Origin: JAKFXL01 sp947085765
Lineage (GTDB): Bacteria > Pseudomonadota > Gammaproteobacteria > Tenderiales > Tenderiaceae
DNA length: 25,167 nucleotides
Direction of reading: 5' to 3'
NCBI GenBank assembly: GCA_947085765.1
Contig: CAMTXZ010000256.1
Location: 1-25,167, forward strand
Numbering within the stretch: the first letter of the stretch is position 1; each line of letters starts with the position of its first letter. Position numbers and translations under genes: made by a program. The notes beneath the pieces were generated by a model. It was not told the origin of the DNA. It was given only the letters and a program-made list of their open reading frames with translations, and did not search any database. This document shows, in pieces, positions 14,528 to 23,650 of this stretch.

Positions 14528-14950
14528 TTGACTCAAACACAAGAATTGAAAAAGGCCGGGCTGAAGGCGACGGTGCCAAGGCTCAAGATTTTAGAGATTC
14601 TGGAGACCAATAAAGATCAGCACATGCGCGCTGAGGATGTTTATAAAGCGCTGATCGAGGGCAATGAAGATATCGGTCTGGCGACGGTTTACCGTGTGCT
14701 GACTCAGTTCGAAGCGGCTGGCCTGGTGGCGCGTCACCACTTTGAGGGCGGTTATTCCGTGTTTGAGCTGGATCATGGTGTTCATCATGATCATATGCTC
14801 TGCGTCTCATGTGGCAATGTGGCAGAGTTTGTTGATGACGTTATCGAGGAGCGTCAGCGGGTGATTGCCGCCAATGCCGGTTACCGGATCACCGACCACA
14901 GTCTCTACATATATGGTGTCTGCCCGGAGTGCCAGAAGCTGGAGAAGTAG
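14528..14950 (+). CDS. fur: Ferric uptake regulator Fur
   Basis: The 140-residue form starting at TTG 14528 is chosen. It has GGAG 8 nt upstream and begins MTQTQELKKAGLKATVPRLK, aligning with the usual Fur N terminus; the frame is open to another TTG at 14450, which would add 26 unrelated residues. The winged helix has HMRAEDVYKAL and LATVYRVLTQFEAAGL. Metal-site residues are visible: HHDH (86-89), CVSC (C92, C95) and CPEC (C132, C135). It should repress iron-uptake genes when iron is plentiful. It diverges from bamE and is convergent with recN, separated by only 6 nt. No clear Fur box is seen upstream. Confidence 0.93.
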   Translation: MTQTQELKKAGLKATVPRLKILEILETNKDQHMRAEDVYKALIEGNEDIGLATVYRVLTQFEAAGLVARHHFEGGYSVFELDHGVHHDHMLCVSCGNVAEFVDDVIEERQRVIAANAGYRITDHSLYIYGVCPECQKLEK

Positions 14951-14956
14951 TGCGCT

Positions 14957-16636
14957 CTACGCCGGTGCCTCGGCGCGCTCAATCATCTCTTTGGCGTGAG
15001 CGCGACTCTGTGGTGTGATCTCCATGCCACCCATCATGCGGGCGATCTCCTCCTGTCGCTGAGCGTTTGAAAGCAGTTCAATCTGTGTCCGAGTGGTTTT
15101 TCCTTCAATATTTTTACTGACCTGTAGGTGTTGATGTCCCTGGGCTGCCACTTGTGGCAGATGGGTGACGCACATTACCTGATGGCTGGTGCCGAGGGTG
15201 CGCAGCTGGCGTCCCACTGTTTCGGCGACGCCGCCGCCGATGCCGGTGTCCACCTCATCAAAGATCAGGGTTGGGATCTTCTGGTTGTTGGAGAGCAGTA
15301 CCTGTATTGCCAGTGAGATGCGCGACAGCTCGCCGCCGGAAGCGACTTTGCTTAACGGTTTTGAGGGCTGGCCAGGGTTGGCGGCGACTTCGAAGCTGAT
15401 GCTCTCCAGGCCGTGGCGGTGAGGTGTCTGCTCTTCGCGTGGTTGCAGGGTGATCTTGAACTCACCCGCCGGCATGCCGAGTTGGCGGATGATCTCGGTG
15501 ACAGCGGCGGAGAGTTTTTTAGCGCTCTTGTGGCGTGCTTGACTCAGTTTTGTGGCGCTGGCCTGGTATTGGATGAGCAGCTGTTTGAGCTCTTCCTGCA
15601 GCTGGTCCAGCACCATGTCAGCGTTTTCAATGCGGTGGAGTTCATCACTGAAACTTTGCTGTAACGCTGGCAATGCCTCTGGATCGACGTGGTGTTTGCG
15701 CGCCAGATCGTGAATGGCGCCGAGTCGCTGGTCCACCCACTCAAGCCGGGCGGGATCGGGTTCCAGCTGTTCGACGTAGTGGCGCAGTTCGCTACCGGCC
15801 TCCTGGATCTGGATGCTGGCCTCATTGATCAGATTGCAGATGTTGCTGAGTCGGGGATCGATGTCACGCAGCTGTTGCAGATCTGCAAGTGAGTGGTTGA
15901 TCAGGTCTTGGGCGTTCACCTCATCGTCATCATAGAGGGTATTGAGTGCGGCGACGCACTGCTCCAGCAGACTCCCGCCATGGGCGAGACGACGCTGCTC
16001 CTCTTCCAACGCCTGTAGCTCACCTGGCTCCAGTGCCAATGCCGTTAACTCTTGCACGTGGTAGCGCAGCAGATCGAGGCGCGCATCGCGGTCGCGGCCA
16101 CTCTGGCGCAGCTGTTCGAGCTTGTCGAGGCTGGTTTTCCAGCGCTGCTGGAGGCTGCGGGTCTGCTCGGCCAGCGGCTGATTAGCGCCATAATCGTCGA
16201 GCAGTTGGCGCTGGATATCACTCTTGAGCAGTGACTGATGTTGATGTTGGCCGTGGATATCTACCAGCATCTCCCCGAGTGTTTTGATCAGTTGCAGTGA
16301 GGCGGGACGGCCATTGATGTAACACTTGGAGCGCCCTTCGGCGGAGACCACACGGCGCAGGGTGCAGTCGTTCTCCTCATCCAGATCATTCTGTTGCAGC
16401 CAGGCCCGCACGGCAGGCAGGGTGTCGATAGTAAATTCGGCGCTGATCTCGGCACGTGTTTCGCCATGACGTACTACATCGCTGTCGGCGCGGTCTCCCA
16501 GCACTAAGCCCAGGGCGTCGACCAGGATCGATTTGCCGGCGCCGGTCTCGCCGGTGAGCACGGTCATGCCGGGGCGGAACTCCAACTCCAGGGCGTCGAT
16601 AATGGCAAAATTGCGGATGTTGATCTGATTCAGCAT
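14957..16636 (-). CDS. recN: DNA repair protein RecN
   Basis: The 559-residue protein is an SMC-like ATPase for double-strand break repair. Walker A is TGETGAGKS (28-36), the ABC signature SGGELSR is at 433-439 and Walker B TLIFDEVDTGIGGG runs about 457-470; a coiled-coil region fills the middle. All are intact and the length is usual for the family. nadK lies 15 nt upstream on the same strand. No LexA box was identified near the start. Confidence 0.96.
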   Translation of the reverse strand: MLNQINIRNFAIIDALELEFRPGMTVLTGETGAGKSILVDALGLVLGDRADSDVVRHGETRAEISAEFTIDTLPAVRAWLQQNDLDEENDCTLRRVVSAEGRSKCYINGRPASLQLIKTLGEMLVDIHGQHQHQSLLKSDIQRQLLDDYGANQPLAEQTRSLQQRWKTSLDKLEQLRQSGRDRDARLDLLRYHVQELTALALEPGELQALEEEQRRLAHGGSLLEQCVAALNTLYDDDEVNAQDLINHSLADLQQLRDIDPRLSNICNLINEASIQIQEAGSELRHYVEQLEPDPARLEWVDQRLGAIHDLARKHHVDPEALPALQQSFSDELHRIENADMVLDQLQEELKQLLIQYQASATKLSQARHKSAKKLSAAVTEIIRQLGMPAGEFKITLQPREEQTPHRHGLESISFEVAANPGQPSKPLSKVASGGELSRISLAIQVLLSNNQKIPTLIFDEVDTGIGGGVAETVGRQLRTLGTSHQVMCVTHLPQVAAQGHQHLQVSKNIEGKTTRTQIELLSNAQRQEEIARMMGGMEITPQSRAHAKEMIERAEAPA

Positions 16637-16651
16637 GGTGTTTCGAACTCG

Positions 16652-17521
16652 TTAGCCCCAGCGCAGTTTGGCCCGCAGGATCTGGAAGTGGTCGTGGCCT
16701 TTGGGATGGAAGAGGCGCACCGGTTTCTCTTTTTTCATAATCTTGACGATGTCGCCTGCTTCGAGGCCAAAGTTGTTCTGGCCATCCAGGGTGAGGCGCA
16801 CATGAGTAAGATCGCTATGTGTCACCCTCAGTTCGATGACGCTGTCACCGTCGATCACTATTGGCCGGTTGCTGAGGGTGTGCGGGCAGATCGGCACCAG
16901 CACAATCGCGTTCAGCGCCGGATGCAGGATCGGGCCACCACCAGAAAGGGCATACGCGGTGGAGCCGGTCGGTGTTGAGACAATCAGGCCGTCAGAACGC
17001 TGGCTGTTGACCAGCAGGCCGTCAACATGGGTTTCGAACTCGATCATCCGAACTGAGTTCCATTTGTGAATCACCACGTCGTTAAAGGCGCTGCCCTCCT
17101 GGACCGTTTCGCCATTACGTACCACTAGCGCGCTCAGCAAAAAACGTTTCTCTTCGTAATAGGTGCCGTCGAGGATCTCATTCAGCCGGGAGAGCATGTC
17201 ATCGGGTGAGATGTCGGTCAGGAATCCGAGACGACCGAGATTGATACCGACCAGCGGGATGTTATGTTCCACCAGTGAACGGGCCGCATGCAGCAGGGTG
17301 CCATCCCCGCCCACTACGATCACCAGATCACAGCGCACACCCAGCTGTTCTATGGAGCTGGTCTCCATGGTGGTCCCCGGCAGAGCCTTGGCGGCGCTCT
17401 CTTCCAGCACTACCTGATGGTGACGTTCAGTCAGAAAGGTCGCCAGTATCTCAATGGTGGTGCCGATGGAGGTGTCGCTGAACTTGCTGATAATGCCGAT
17501 GCGTTTGAATTTTGTTGTCAT
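16652..17521 (-). CDS. nadK: NAD kinase
   Basis: The 289-residue enzyme phosphorylates NAD to NADP. Hallmarks: the GGDGTLLHA motif (71-79), GINLGRLGFLTD (92-103), FNDVVIHK (146-153) and TPTGSTAYALSGGGP (183-197). Length is typical. It probably shares a transcript with recN (15-nt gap). The upstream 130 bp also serve hrcA on the other strand. Confidence 0.96.
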   Translation of the reverse strand: MTTKFKRIGIISKFSDTSIGTTIEILATFLTERHHQVVLEESAAKALPGTTMETSSIEQLGVRCDLVIVVGGDGTLLHAARSLVEHNIPLVGINLGRLGFLTDISPDDMLSRLNEILDGTYYEEKRFLLSALVVRNGETVQEGSAFNDVVIHKWNSVRMIEFETHVDGLLVNSQRSDGLIVSTPTGSTAYALSGGGPILHPALNAIVLVPICPHTLSNRPIVIDGDSVIELRVTHSDLTHVRLTLDGQNNFGLEAGDIVKIMKKEKPVRLFHPKGHDHFQILRAKLRWG

Positions 17522-17654
17522 CTATATATAACCTGCTGGGATGCTGCCCTATTTTGACATTTTGATATTGAAAATTCTTGTCCTGACAGCAATTTAGGTG
17601 ATTGATAGCGTCTCGGCTGCGAATTTTTGCATCATACATCAGTTAGAATCCATC

Positions 17655-18698
17655 ATGGCTAATGATCTTAATGAACGTTCACAACACCTGCTCCGAAGTT
17701 TGATCGAGAGCTATATCCGCCAAGGACAGCCGGTGGGGTCGCGTAATTTAATGCGTGACTCGGGGCTGGACGTAAGTGCGGCAACCGTGCGCAATGTGAT
17801 GGCGGAGCTGGAGGAGCAGGGGTTGATTATATCGCCTCACACCTCGGCTGGACGCATTCCCACGGCCCGCGGGTATCGCATGTTTGTTGATAGCCTGCTG
17901 ACCGTTCAGCCGCTGCGGGAGGCTGAGCTGCTAAAGCTCGAACAAGGGCTTCAGATCCAGCGTGACGGGGGCGTTGAGGCATTGATTGGCAGGGCCTCGG
18001 GACTATTGTCGGAGGTGACTCAGCTGGCCGGGGTGGTCATGATCCCGAACCAGAAGACGCTGGCGCTACAGCACATCGAGTTTATGGCGCTCTCCGACCG
18101 GCGGGTATTGGCAATCCTGGTGATCAACAAACACGATGTCCGCAATGTGATCATTGAGAATGAGCGCGACTACACCAAGTCGGAGTTGGAGCAGGCCTCT
18201 AACTACCTGAATGCCGCCTTTGCCGGCAAGGGGCTGGCGGCGGTGCGTGATCGGCTGGTGAACGATATGCGTGAGACCAAGGCCAACCTTGATGCGGTGA
18301 TGCAGAGCGCTATTGAGATGGCTGACAAGGTGTTTTTGCCTCAAGCGGGGGAGCAGGGTGACTATGTGATCGCCGGTCACACCAATCTAATGGGGTTTGA
18401 TGAGCTCTCTCATGTGGAGAAGCTGCGCCGGTTGTTTAATGCCTTTAACGAGAAACGCGACATACTCAATCTGCTGGATCACTGCATGTTAGCCAACGGT
18501 ATGAAAATATTTATCGGTGAGGAGTCAGGCTACCAGGTGTTGGATGAGTGCAGCGTGGTGACCGCCCCTTACGAGGTTGATGGTGAATGTGTGGGTGTGC
18601 TGGGGGTGATCGGCCCTACCCGTATGGCCTACGAGCGGGTTATTCCGATTGTTGATGTTACTGCAAAATTATTGGGCCACGCCTTGAATCGACGCTGA
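17655..18698 (+). CDS. hrcA: Heat-inducible transcription repressor HrcA
   Basis: The 347-residue protein matches HrcA: LNERSQHLLRSLIESYIRQG then QPVGSRNL in the winged helix, VSAATVRNVMAELEEQGLI, and PHTSAGRIPTARGYRMFVD; the GAF-like centre and C-terminal VIGPTRMAYERVIPIVDVTA are also typical. It represses chaperone genes by binding CIRCE repeats. The start is ATG 17655; an in-frame GTG at 17598 would add 19 atypical residues. I found no CIRCE element (TTAGCACTC-N9-GAGTGCTAA) upstream of hrcA, grpE, dnaK or dnaJ, so its direct target is perhaps elsewhere, such as groESL. Confidence 0.95.
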   Translation: MANDLNERSQHLLRSLIESYIRQGQPVGSRNLMRDSGLDVSAATVRNVMAELEEQGLIISPHTSAGRIPTARGYRMFVDSLLTVQPLREAELLKLEQGLQIQRDGGVEALIGRASGLLSEVTQLAGVVMIPNQKTLALQHIEFMALSDRRVLAILVINKHDVRNVIIENERDYTKSELEQASNYLNAAFAGKGLAAVRDRLVNDMRETKANLDAVMQSAIEMADKVFLPQAGEQGDYVIAGHTNLMGFDELSHVEKLRRLFNAFNEKRDILNLLDHCMLANGMKIFIGEESGYQVLDECSVVTAPYEVDGECVGVLGVIGPTRMAYERVIPIVDVTAKLLGHALNRR

Positions 18699-18710
18699 TT
18701 GCCCCCATAT
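18683..18710 (+). promoter_or_regulatory. Sigma-32 (heat shock) promoter for grpE-dnaK-dnaJ
   Basis: CTTGAA (18683-18688), a 14-bp spacer and CCCCATAT (18703-18710) match the sigma-32 consensus CTTGAA-N13-15-CCCCATnT. The -35 lies in the last codons of hrcA and the -10 just past its stop, 43 bp before the grpE ATG. It should give heat-induced transcription independent of hrcA read-through. Confidence 0.8.
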
Positions 18711-18753
18711 CTGCGGGCTGTCGTATTTTTCGTTTACAACTCAGGACTAAGTG

Positions 18754-19377
18754 ATGACGGACAAAAACAGTGAAAACAGCACAGCTATTGATGGTGAGGT
18801 TGTCGTAGACACCCAGCCGGAGATTCAGGGCGAACTGCCATTGCCCACCTATGACGAGTTACAGCAGATGCTGACCGAGTCGCAGGCCAAAGCCGAGGAG
18901 TACTGGAACCAGTTGCTGCGAGTGCAGGCGGAGTCGGAAAACAGTCGTCGCCGTGCTGAGCGGGATGTTGAAAATGCCCATAAATATGCCTTGGAACGGT
19001 TTGTTAATGAGCTGCTGCCCGTCAAAGACAGTCTGGAAATGGGCGAGGCCGCTGCCAGTGCTGATGGGGCTGATCTGGCAAAAGTGCATGAAGGGCTGGA
19101 GCTGACCGGCAAGATGTTGGCTGCTGCAATAGCGAAGTTTGGTGTGGTTGAAATCAACCCGATGGGCGAGAAATTCAACGCTGAGCGGCATCAGGCGATG
19201 GCGATGCAGGATCTGCCTGATGCTGCCCCCAATACAGTTATTGCCGTCTATCAGAAGGGTTACCAGCTTAATGATCGTCTGGTACGTCCTGCGATGGTGG
19301 TGGTTGCCAGCGCCAAATCGGGCGCCAACTTGAAGTCGGAGAGTGATTTGAGCGGCACGATCGACTTTCAGGCTTGA
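18754..19377 (+). CDS. grpE: Nucleotide exchange factor GrpE
   Basis: The 207-residue protein opens the nucleotide site of DnaK. It has an acidic variable N terminus, a long coiled-coil dimer helix (about residues 30-95: YDELQQMLTESQAKAEEYWN onward) and the beta domain with GEKFNAERHQAMAMQ and VYQKGYQLNDRLVRPAMVVVA. The start is ATG 18754; a GTG one codon earlier is possible. AGGA lies just upstream. It is 55 nt past hrcA and 94 nt ahead of dnaK. Confidence 0.96.
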   Translation: MTDKNSENSTAIDGEVVVDTQPEIQGELPLPTYDELQQMLTESQAKAEEYWNQLLRVQAESENSRRRAERDVENAHKYALERFVNELLPVKDSLEMGEAAASADGADLAKVHEGLELTGKMLAAAIAKFGVVEINPMGEKFNAERHQAMAMQDLPDAAPNTVIAVYQKGYQLNDRLVRPAMVVVASAKSGANLKSESDLSGTIDFQA

Positions 19378-19401
19378 TAAAACAGGGTGCCGCCCCCACT
19401 A
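19373..19401 (+). promoter_or_regulatory. Weak second sigma-32-like promoter before dnaK
   Basis: CTTGAT (19373-19378), 15 bp and CCCCACTA (19394-19401) resemble sigma-32 elements with two clear mismatches. It would start transcription about 60 bp ahead of the dnaK ATG. It is weaker than the match before grpE, so it is offered with low confidence. Confidence 0.35.
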
Positions 19402-19471
19402 ATGGGATAAGCGTCAGTCACAACAGCTGAACAAAACTTGAATTTAAGACTTAATTACGGAGATCGAATCA

Positions 19472-21406
19472 ATGGGCAGAATTATCGGTATTGACTTGGG
19501 GACTACCAACTCTTGCGTAGCGGTGATGGAAGATGGCAAGCCTCGTGTCATTGAAAACAGTGAAGGGGATCGCACCACGCCCTCTATCGTTGCCTATGCC
19601 GATGATGGCGAGGTGCTGGTTGGCCAGTCGGCCAAACGTCAGGCGGTCACCAATCCAAAAAACACCCTGTTTGCGGTCAAGCGTCTGATCGGTCGTCGCT
19701 TCAAGGATGCCGAGGTGCAGAAGGATATCAAGATGGTCCCGTACACCATCGCCCAGGCCGAAAATGGCGATGCCTGGATCGATGTCAATGGCAAGAAGAT
19801 GGCGCCGCCTGAGATCTCTGCCCGCGTATTGATGAAGATGAAAAAGACAGCCGAAGATTACCTGGGCGAGCCAGTTACCGAAGCGGTTATCACTGTGCCG
19901 GCCTATTTCAATGACTCACAGCGTCAGGCGACCAAGGATGCCGGTCGTATCGCCGGTCTGGAAGTAAAACGTATTATCAACGAACCAACGGCGGCCGCAC
20001 TGGCCTACGGCATGGACAAGCGCCGTGGTGATCGCAAGGTGGCGGTCTATGACTTGGGTGGTGGTACTTTTGATATCTCCATCATCGAAATCGCTGAGGT
20101 TGAAGGTGAGCAGCAGATCGAAGTGCTCTCTACCAACGGTGATACCTTCCTCGGTGGTGAAGATTTTGACTTGCGTCTGATCGACTATCTTGCCGATGAG
20201 TTCAAGAAGGATAGTGGCATTGATTTGCATCACGATCCGTTGGCGCTGCAACGTCTGAAAGAGGCGGCCGAGAAGGCCAAGATTGAACTCTCCTCTTCAC
20301 AGCAGACTGACGTTAATCTGCCCTACATCACTGCCGATGCCAAAGGTCCGAAGCACCTTAATATAAAGGTAACCCGCGCCAAGCTGGAATCATTGGTAGA
20401 AGAGCTGGTCAATCGCACCGTCGAGCCGTGCCGTATGGCGCTGAAGGATGCCGGTCTCTCCGCTTCTGATGTGGATGATGTGCTGATGGTGGGTGGTCAG
20501 ACCCGCATGCCGATGGTGCAGGCCAAGGTGCAGGAGATCTTTGGCAAGGAGCCACGTAAGGATGTAAATCCTGATGAGGCCGTTGCTGTTGGCGCGGCCA
20601 TTCAGGGTGGAGTGCTGGGCGGTGAGGTTAAAGATGTACTGCTGCTCGACGTCACACCATTGTCTCTGGGTATCGAGACCATGGGTGGTGTTATGACCAA
20701 GCTGATCGAAAAAAATACCACTATCCCAACCAAGGCCAACCAGGTGTTCTCCACTGCGGAAGATAACCAGAGCGCCGTCACGGTGCATGTATTACAGGGT
20801 GAGCGCGAAATAGCCTCTGCCAATAAATCACTCGGTCGTTTTGACCTGGGTGACATCAGCCCGGCCCGCCGTGGTATGCCACAGATCGAGGTTACTTTTG
20901 ACATCGACGCCAACGGCATCCTGAATGTCTCTGCCAAGGACAAGGCCACTGGCAAACATACCTCCATTGTCATCAAGGCCTCTTCCGGTCTGAGTGATGA
21001 AGAGGTTGCCAAGATGGTGAGCGATGCTGAAGCCCACAAGGATGAGGATCGTAAGTTCCATGAGATGGTAGGGGCCCGTAACGCGGCGGACAACATGATC
21101 CATACCACTACCGCCTCTTTGAATGAGCTGGGTGATAAGGTCGAGGCGGAGGAGAAAGCCAGTATTGAAGCGGCGATCGAAGCGCTGAAAACCGCCATGA
21201 AAGGTGAAGACAAGGATGATATCGAGGCCAAGACTGAGGCTTTGGCTACCCTCTCTGGCAAGCTCGCCGAACGTGTCTACGCCCAAAAGGGTGGAGAAGA
21301 GGGCGCTGCTGGGTCTGGCCAACAGGCGGGTGACAATCAGGGTGCTGGTTCCAAGGACGATGTGGTTGACGCTGAGTTCGAGGAAGTTAAGGATGACAAG
21401 CGCTGA
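19472..21406 (+). CDS. dnaK: Chaperone protein DnaK (Hsp70)
   Basis: The 644-residue protein is the main Hsp70 chaperone. The nucleotide domain has GIDLGTTNSCV (5-15), a PAYFNDSQRQATKDAG segment, VYDLGGGTFDISI and LMVGGQTRMPMVQ; the linker VLLLDVTPLSLGIET and the substrate domain follow, and the lid ends with the conserved acidic EFEEVKDDKR. It works with GrpE and DnaJ, encoded on either side. GGAG precedes the ATG. Length and every signature are normal. Confidence 0.98.
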   Translation: MGRIIGIDLGTTNSCVAVMEDGKPRVIENSEGDRTTPSIVAYADDGEVLVGQSAKRQAVTNPKNTLFAVKRLIGRRFKDAEVQKDIKMVPYTIAQAENGDAWIDVNGKKMAPPEISARVLMKMKKTAEDYLGEPVTEAVITVPAYFNDSQRQATKDAGRIAGLEVKRIINEPTAAALAYGMDKRRGDRKVAVYDLGGGTFDISIIEIAEVEGEQQIEVLSTNGDTFLGGEDFDLRLIDYLADEFKKDSGIDLHHDPLALQRLKEAAEKAKIELSSSQQTDVNLPYITADAKGPKHLNIKVTRAKLESLVEELVNRTVEPCRMALKDAGLSASDVDDVLMVGGQTRMPMVQAKVQEIFGKEPRKDVNPDEAVAVGAAIQGGVLGGEVKDVLLLDVTPLSLGIETMGGVMTKLIEKNTTIPTKANQVFSTAEDNQSAVTVHVLQGEREIASANKSLGRFDLGDISPARRGMPQIEVTFDIDANGILNVSAKDKATGKHTSIVIKASSGLSDEEVAKMVSDAEAHKDEDRKFHEMVGARNAADNMIHTTTASLNELGDKVEAEEKASIEAAIEALKTAMKGEDKDDIEAKTEALATLSGKLAERVYAQKGGEEGAAGSGQQAGDNQGAGSKDDVVDAEFEEVKDDKR

Positions 21407-21453
21407 TCACAGCAGGACCATGTTTTTAAGGTGTAGTCTCTGATGTGAGGTGG

Positions 21454-21486
21454 ACAACAGGCGCAGCCATAGGGTGCGCCTGTTGT
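21454..21486 (+). terminator. Stem-loop between dnaK and dnaJ
   Basis: A perfect 12-bp stem (acaacaggcgca/tgcgcctgttgt) with a 9-nt loop is followed by TGTTTGTGTG, a modest T-rich tract. It probably terminates part of the dnaK transcripts and lowers dnaJ expression relative to dnaK. It could instead act as an mRNA stability or processing site. Confidence 0.65.
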
Positions 21487-21528
21487 TGTTTGTGTGAATT
21501 GAGAATTTAACAATAAAAGCTTGGACCC

Positions 21529-22686
21529 ATGGCCAAACGAGATTTTTACGAAATATTAGGTGTGGCGAAAAACGCCAGTGAAGCTGACATTAAAAAGGCT
21601 TATCGCCGTGCAGCGCAGAAACATCACCCCGACCGCAATCCCGATGATAAAGAGTCTGAAGAGAAGTTCAAAGAGGCCAAGGAGGCCTACGAGATACTCT
21701 CCAACGCCCAAAAACGTGCCGCTTATGATCAGTTTGGTCATGCGGGCGTAGACCAGTCGGCGGGCGGTGGTGGCGGCGGATTTGGGGGTGCTGCTGGCGG
21801 CGGTAACTTCAGTGATGTCTTTGGTGATGTCTTTGGCGACATCTTTGGTGGTGCACGTGCTGGCGGTGGTGGCCAACGTGTCTATCGTGGCGCCGACCTG
21901 CGTTACAACCTTGACCTTAATCTTGAAGAGGCAGTGCGTGGTGCAACGGTTAAGATCCGCGTTCCCACTCTGGTCAAGTGTAAAACCTGCGAAGGTTCGG
22001 GTGCCAAGAAGGGTACCAGTCCGGTGAGCTGCACCACCTGTGGCGGTCGCGGCCAGGTGCGAATTCAGCAAGGTTTTTTCTCGTTACAGCAGGCGTGCCC
22101 ACACTGCCAGGGCAGTGGTCACATCATTAAAGATCCCTGCTCCGATTGCCATGGACAGGGGCGTGTTCACGAGCAGAAGACCCTGTCGGTGAAGATTCCG
22201 GCGGGTGTTGATAATGGTGACCGCATCCGTCTGGCCGGTGAGGGCGAGGCGGGTGAGAGTGGCGGCCCTTCAGGTGATCTCTATGTCCAGATCAAGGTGC
22301 GGCCACACGCCATCTTTACCCGTGAAGAGAATAATCTGCATTGCGAAGTGCCTATCAGCTTTGCCAATGCCGTGCTTGGTGGAGAGCTTGATGTGCCGAC
22401 GCTGGATGGTCGCGTCAAACTGAAAATCCCCCCCGAGACCCAGACCGGCAAGTCTTTCCGTTTGCGTGGCAAGGGAGTGAAATCGGTGCACGGCGGTGGC
22501 ATTGGCGACCTGATCTGCAAGATTGAGGTGGAGACGCCGGTCAATTTGAGCCGCAAGCAGAAGGAGCTGCTCGAAGAGTTTCAGCGCGCCATGGAGGAGG
22601 GGGATGGTAAACACAGCCCACGCTCCAACAGCTGGTTTGTCGGCGTGAAAAAATTCTTTGAAGATATGACCCAGCCAAAATCATAA
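21529..22686 (+). CDS. dnaJ: Chaperone protein DnaJ
   Basis: The 385-residue co-chaperone stimulates the DnaK ATPase and delivers substrates. The J domain (about 1-70) has the HPD motif at 33-35; a glycine/phenylalanine-rich stretch follows (79-115). Four zinc-binding repeats are complete: CKTCEGSG (C151, C154), CTTCGGRG (C168, C171), CPHCQGSG (C190, C193) and CSDCHGQG (C204, C207). The C-terminal peptide-binding domains follow. It is 122 nt past dnaK with a stem-loop between. Confidence 0.97.
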   Translation: MAKRDFYEILGVAKNASEADIKKAYRRAAQKHHPDRNPDDKESEEKFKEAKEAYEILSNAQKRAAYDQFGHAGVDQSAGGGGGGFGGAAGGGNFSDVFGDVFGDIFGGARAGGGGQRVYRGADLRYNLDLNLEEAVRGATVKIRVPTLVKCKTCEGSGAKKGTSPVSCTTCGGRGQVRIQQGFFSLQQACPHCQGSGHIIKDPCSDCHGQGRVHEQKTLSVKIPAGVDNGDRIRLAGEGEAGESGGPSGDLYVQIKVRPHAIFTREENNLHCEVPISFANAVLGGELDVPTLDGRVKLKIPPETQTGKSFRLRGKGVKSVHGGGIGDLICKIEVETPVNLSRKQKELLEEFQRAMEEGDGKHSPRSNSWFVGVKKFFEDMTQPKS

Positions 22687-22708
22687 CGATAAGGTTTAAG
22701 GAGTGAAA

Positions 22709-23515
22709 ATGATGCGAGTGGCGATTGCCGGTGCTGGTGGGCGCATGGGCCGAAACCTTATTGCTGCCTGCTATGAACATGCCGGGCTGACAGTGACCGT
22801 GGCCACGGTGCGCCCCGGCAGCTCCCTGCTGGGCAGCGATGCCGGTGAGCTGGCAGGGATCGGTCCGCTGGGTGTCAAAGTGGTGGATAACCTGGCAACT
22901 GTCGCTGATGATTTTGATGTGTTGATCGACTTCACCTCACCCAAGGTAACCCTGGATCATCTGGCGGTCTGTCGGGCGGCAGGCTGTTCTATCGTCATTG
23001 GTACCACAGGCTTCAGTGACGAAGAGCGCGAGCAGATTGCTGCGGCCGCCAAAGATATCTCCATTGTTTTTGCGCCCAATATGAGTGTTGGCGTAAACCT
23101 CTGTTTTAAGCTGCTCGACATGGCGGCGCGGGTATTGGGCGATACGGTGGATATTGAGATCATCGAGGCCCACCATCGTCACAAGGTTGATGCCCCCTCG
23201 GGCACTGCCCTGCGCATGGGTGAGGTGGTGGCCAACGCCCTGGGTCGTGACCTGAAAGAGTGCGCCGTCTACGGCCGCGAGGGGCAGACCGGTGAGCGCG
23301 ATCGCAAGACGATTGGATTTGCCACTGTGCGTGCCGGGGACGTAGTGGGTGACCACACGGTGATGTTTGCCGATATCGGCGAACGTATTGAAATCACCCA
23401 CAAGGCCTCCAGTCGTATGACCTTCGCCAATGGCGCCGCGCGCGCCGCCGCCTGGCTCCTGTCCAAAGAGAGCGGGCTTTACGATATGCAGGATGTGCTC
23501 GGGTTAAAGGATTAA
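22709..23515 (+). CDS. dapB: 4-hydroxy-tetrahydrodipicolinate reductase DapB
   Basis: The 268-residue enzyme makes tetrahydrodipicolinate on the diaminopimelate/lysine route, feeding peptidoglycan. It starts with the nucleotide-binding AIAGAGGRMGRN, has DFTSP and GTTGFS in the Rossmann part, and the catalytic EAHHRHKVDAPSGTAL (HHRHK about 155-159). ATG 22709 is used, with AAGGAG 5 nt ahead; ATG 22712 is equally possible, and a GTG at 22703 overlaps the Shine-Dalgarno. It follows dnaJ after 22 nt and may be co-transcribed with it. Confidence 0.97.
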   Translation: MMRVAIAGAGGRMGRNLIAACYEHAGLTVTVATVRPGSSLLGSDAGELAGIGPLGVKVVDNLATVADDFDVLIDFTSPKVTLDHLAVCRAAGCSIVIGTTGFSDEEREQIAAAAKDISIVFAPNMSVGVNLCFKLLDMAARVLGDTVDIEIIEAHHRHKVDAPSGTALRMGEVVANALGRDLKECAVYGREGQTGERDRKTIGFATVRAGDVVGDHTVMFADIGERIEITHKASSRMTFANGAARAAAWLLSKESGLYDMQDVLGLKD

Positions 23516-23553
23516 TTACTCAACCATTTTGTTGCATTTTGCCAATAGGCGCA

Positions 23554-23583
23554 TGGACAAAAGGGGCACTAATAAAGTAAGAT
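23554..23583 (+). promoter_or_regulatory. Probable carAB promoter
   Basis: TGGACA (23554-23559), 18 bp, TAAGAT (23578-23583) is a fair sigma-70 match in the 163 bp between dapB and carA. It would give a leader of about 90 nt that contains the hairpin at 23621-23650. Confidence 0.45.
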
Positions 23584-23620
23584 TCGCGCAATCGTTTAGT
23601 ACCGTATTGTTAGAACGCAT

Positions 23621-23650
23621 AGCGGGGTGGGTCGTAAGAGCCACTCCGCT
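23621..23650 (+). other. Hairpin in the carA leader
   Basis: A 10-bp stem (agcggggtgg/ccactccgct, one G-U pair) with a 10-nt loop is followed by TTGTTGC. It ends 18 nt before the carA Shine-Dalgarno. It could be a dapB terminator, although the T-run is poor, or a leader structure controlling carA. Confidence 0.45.
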
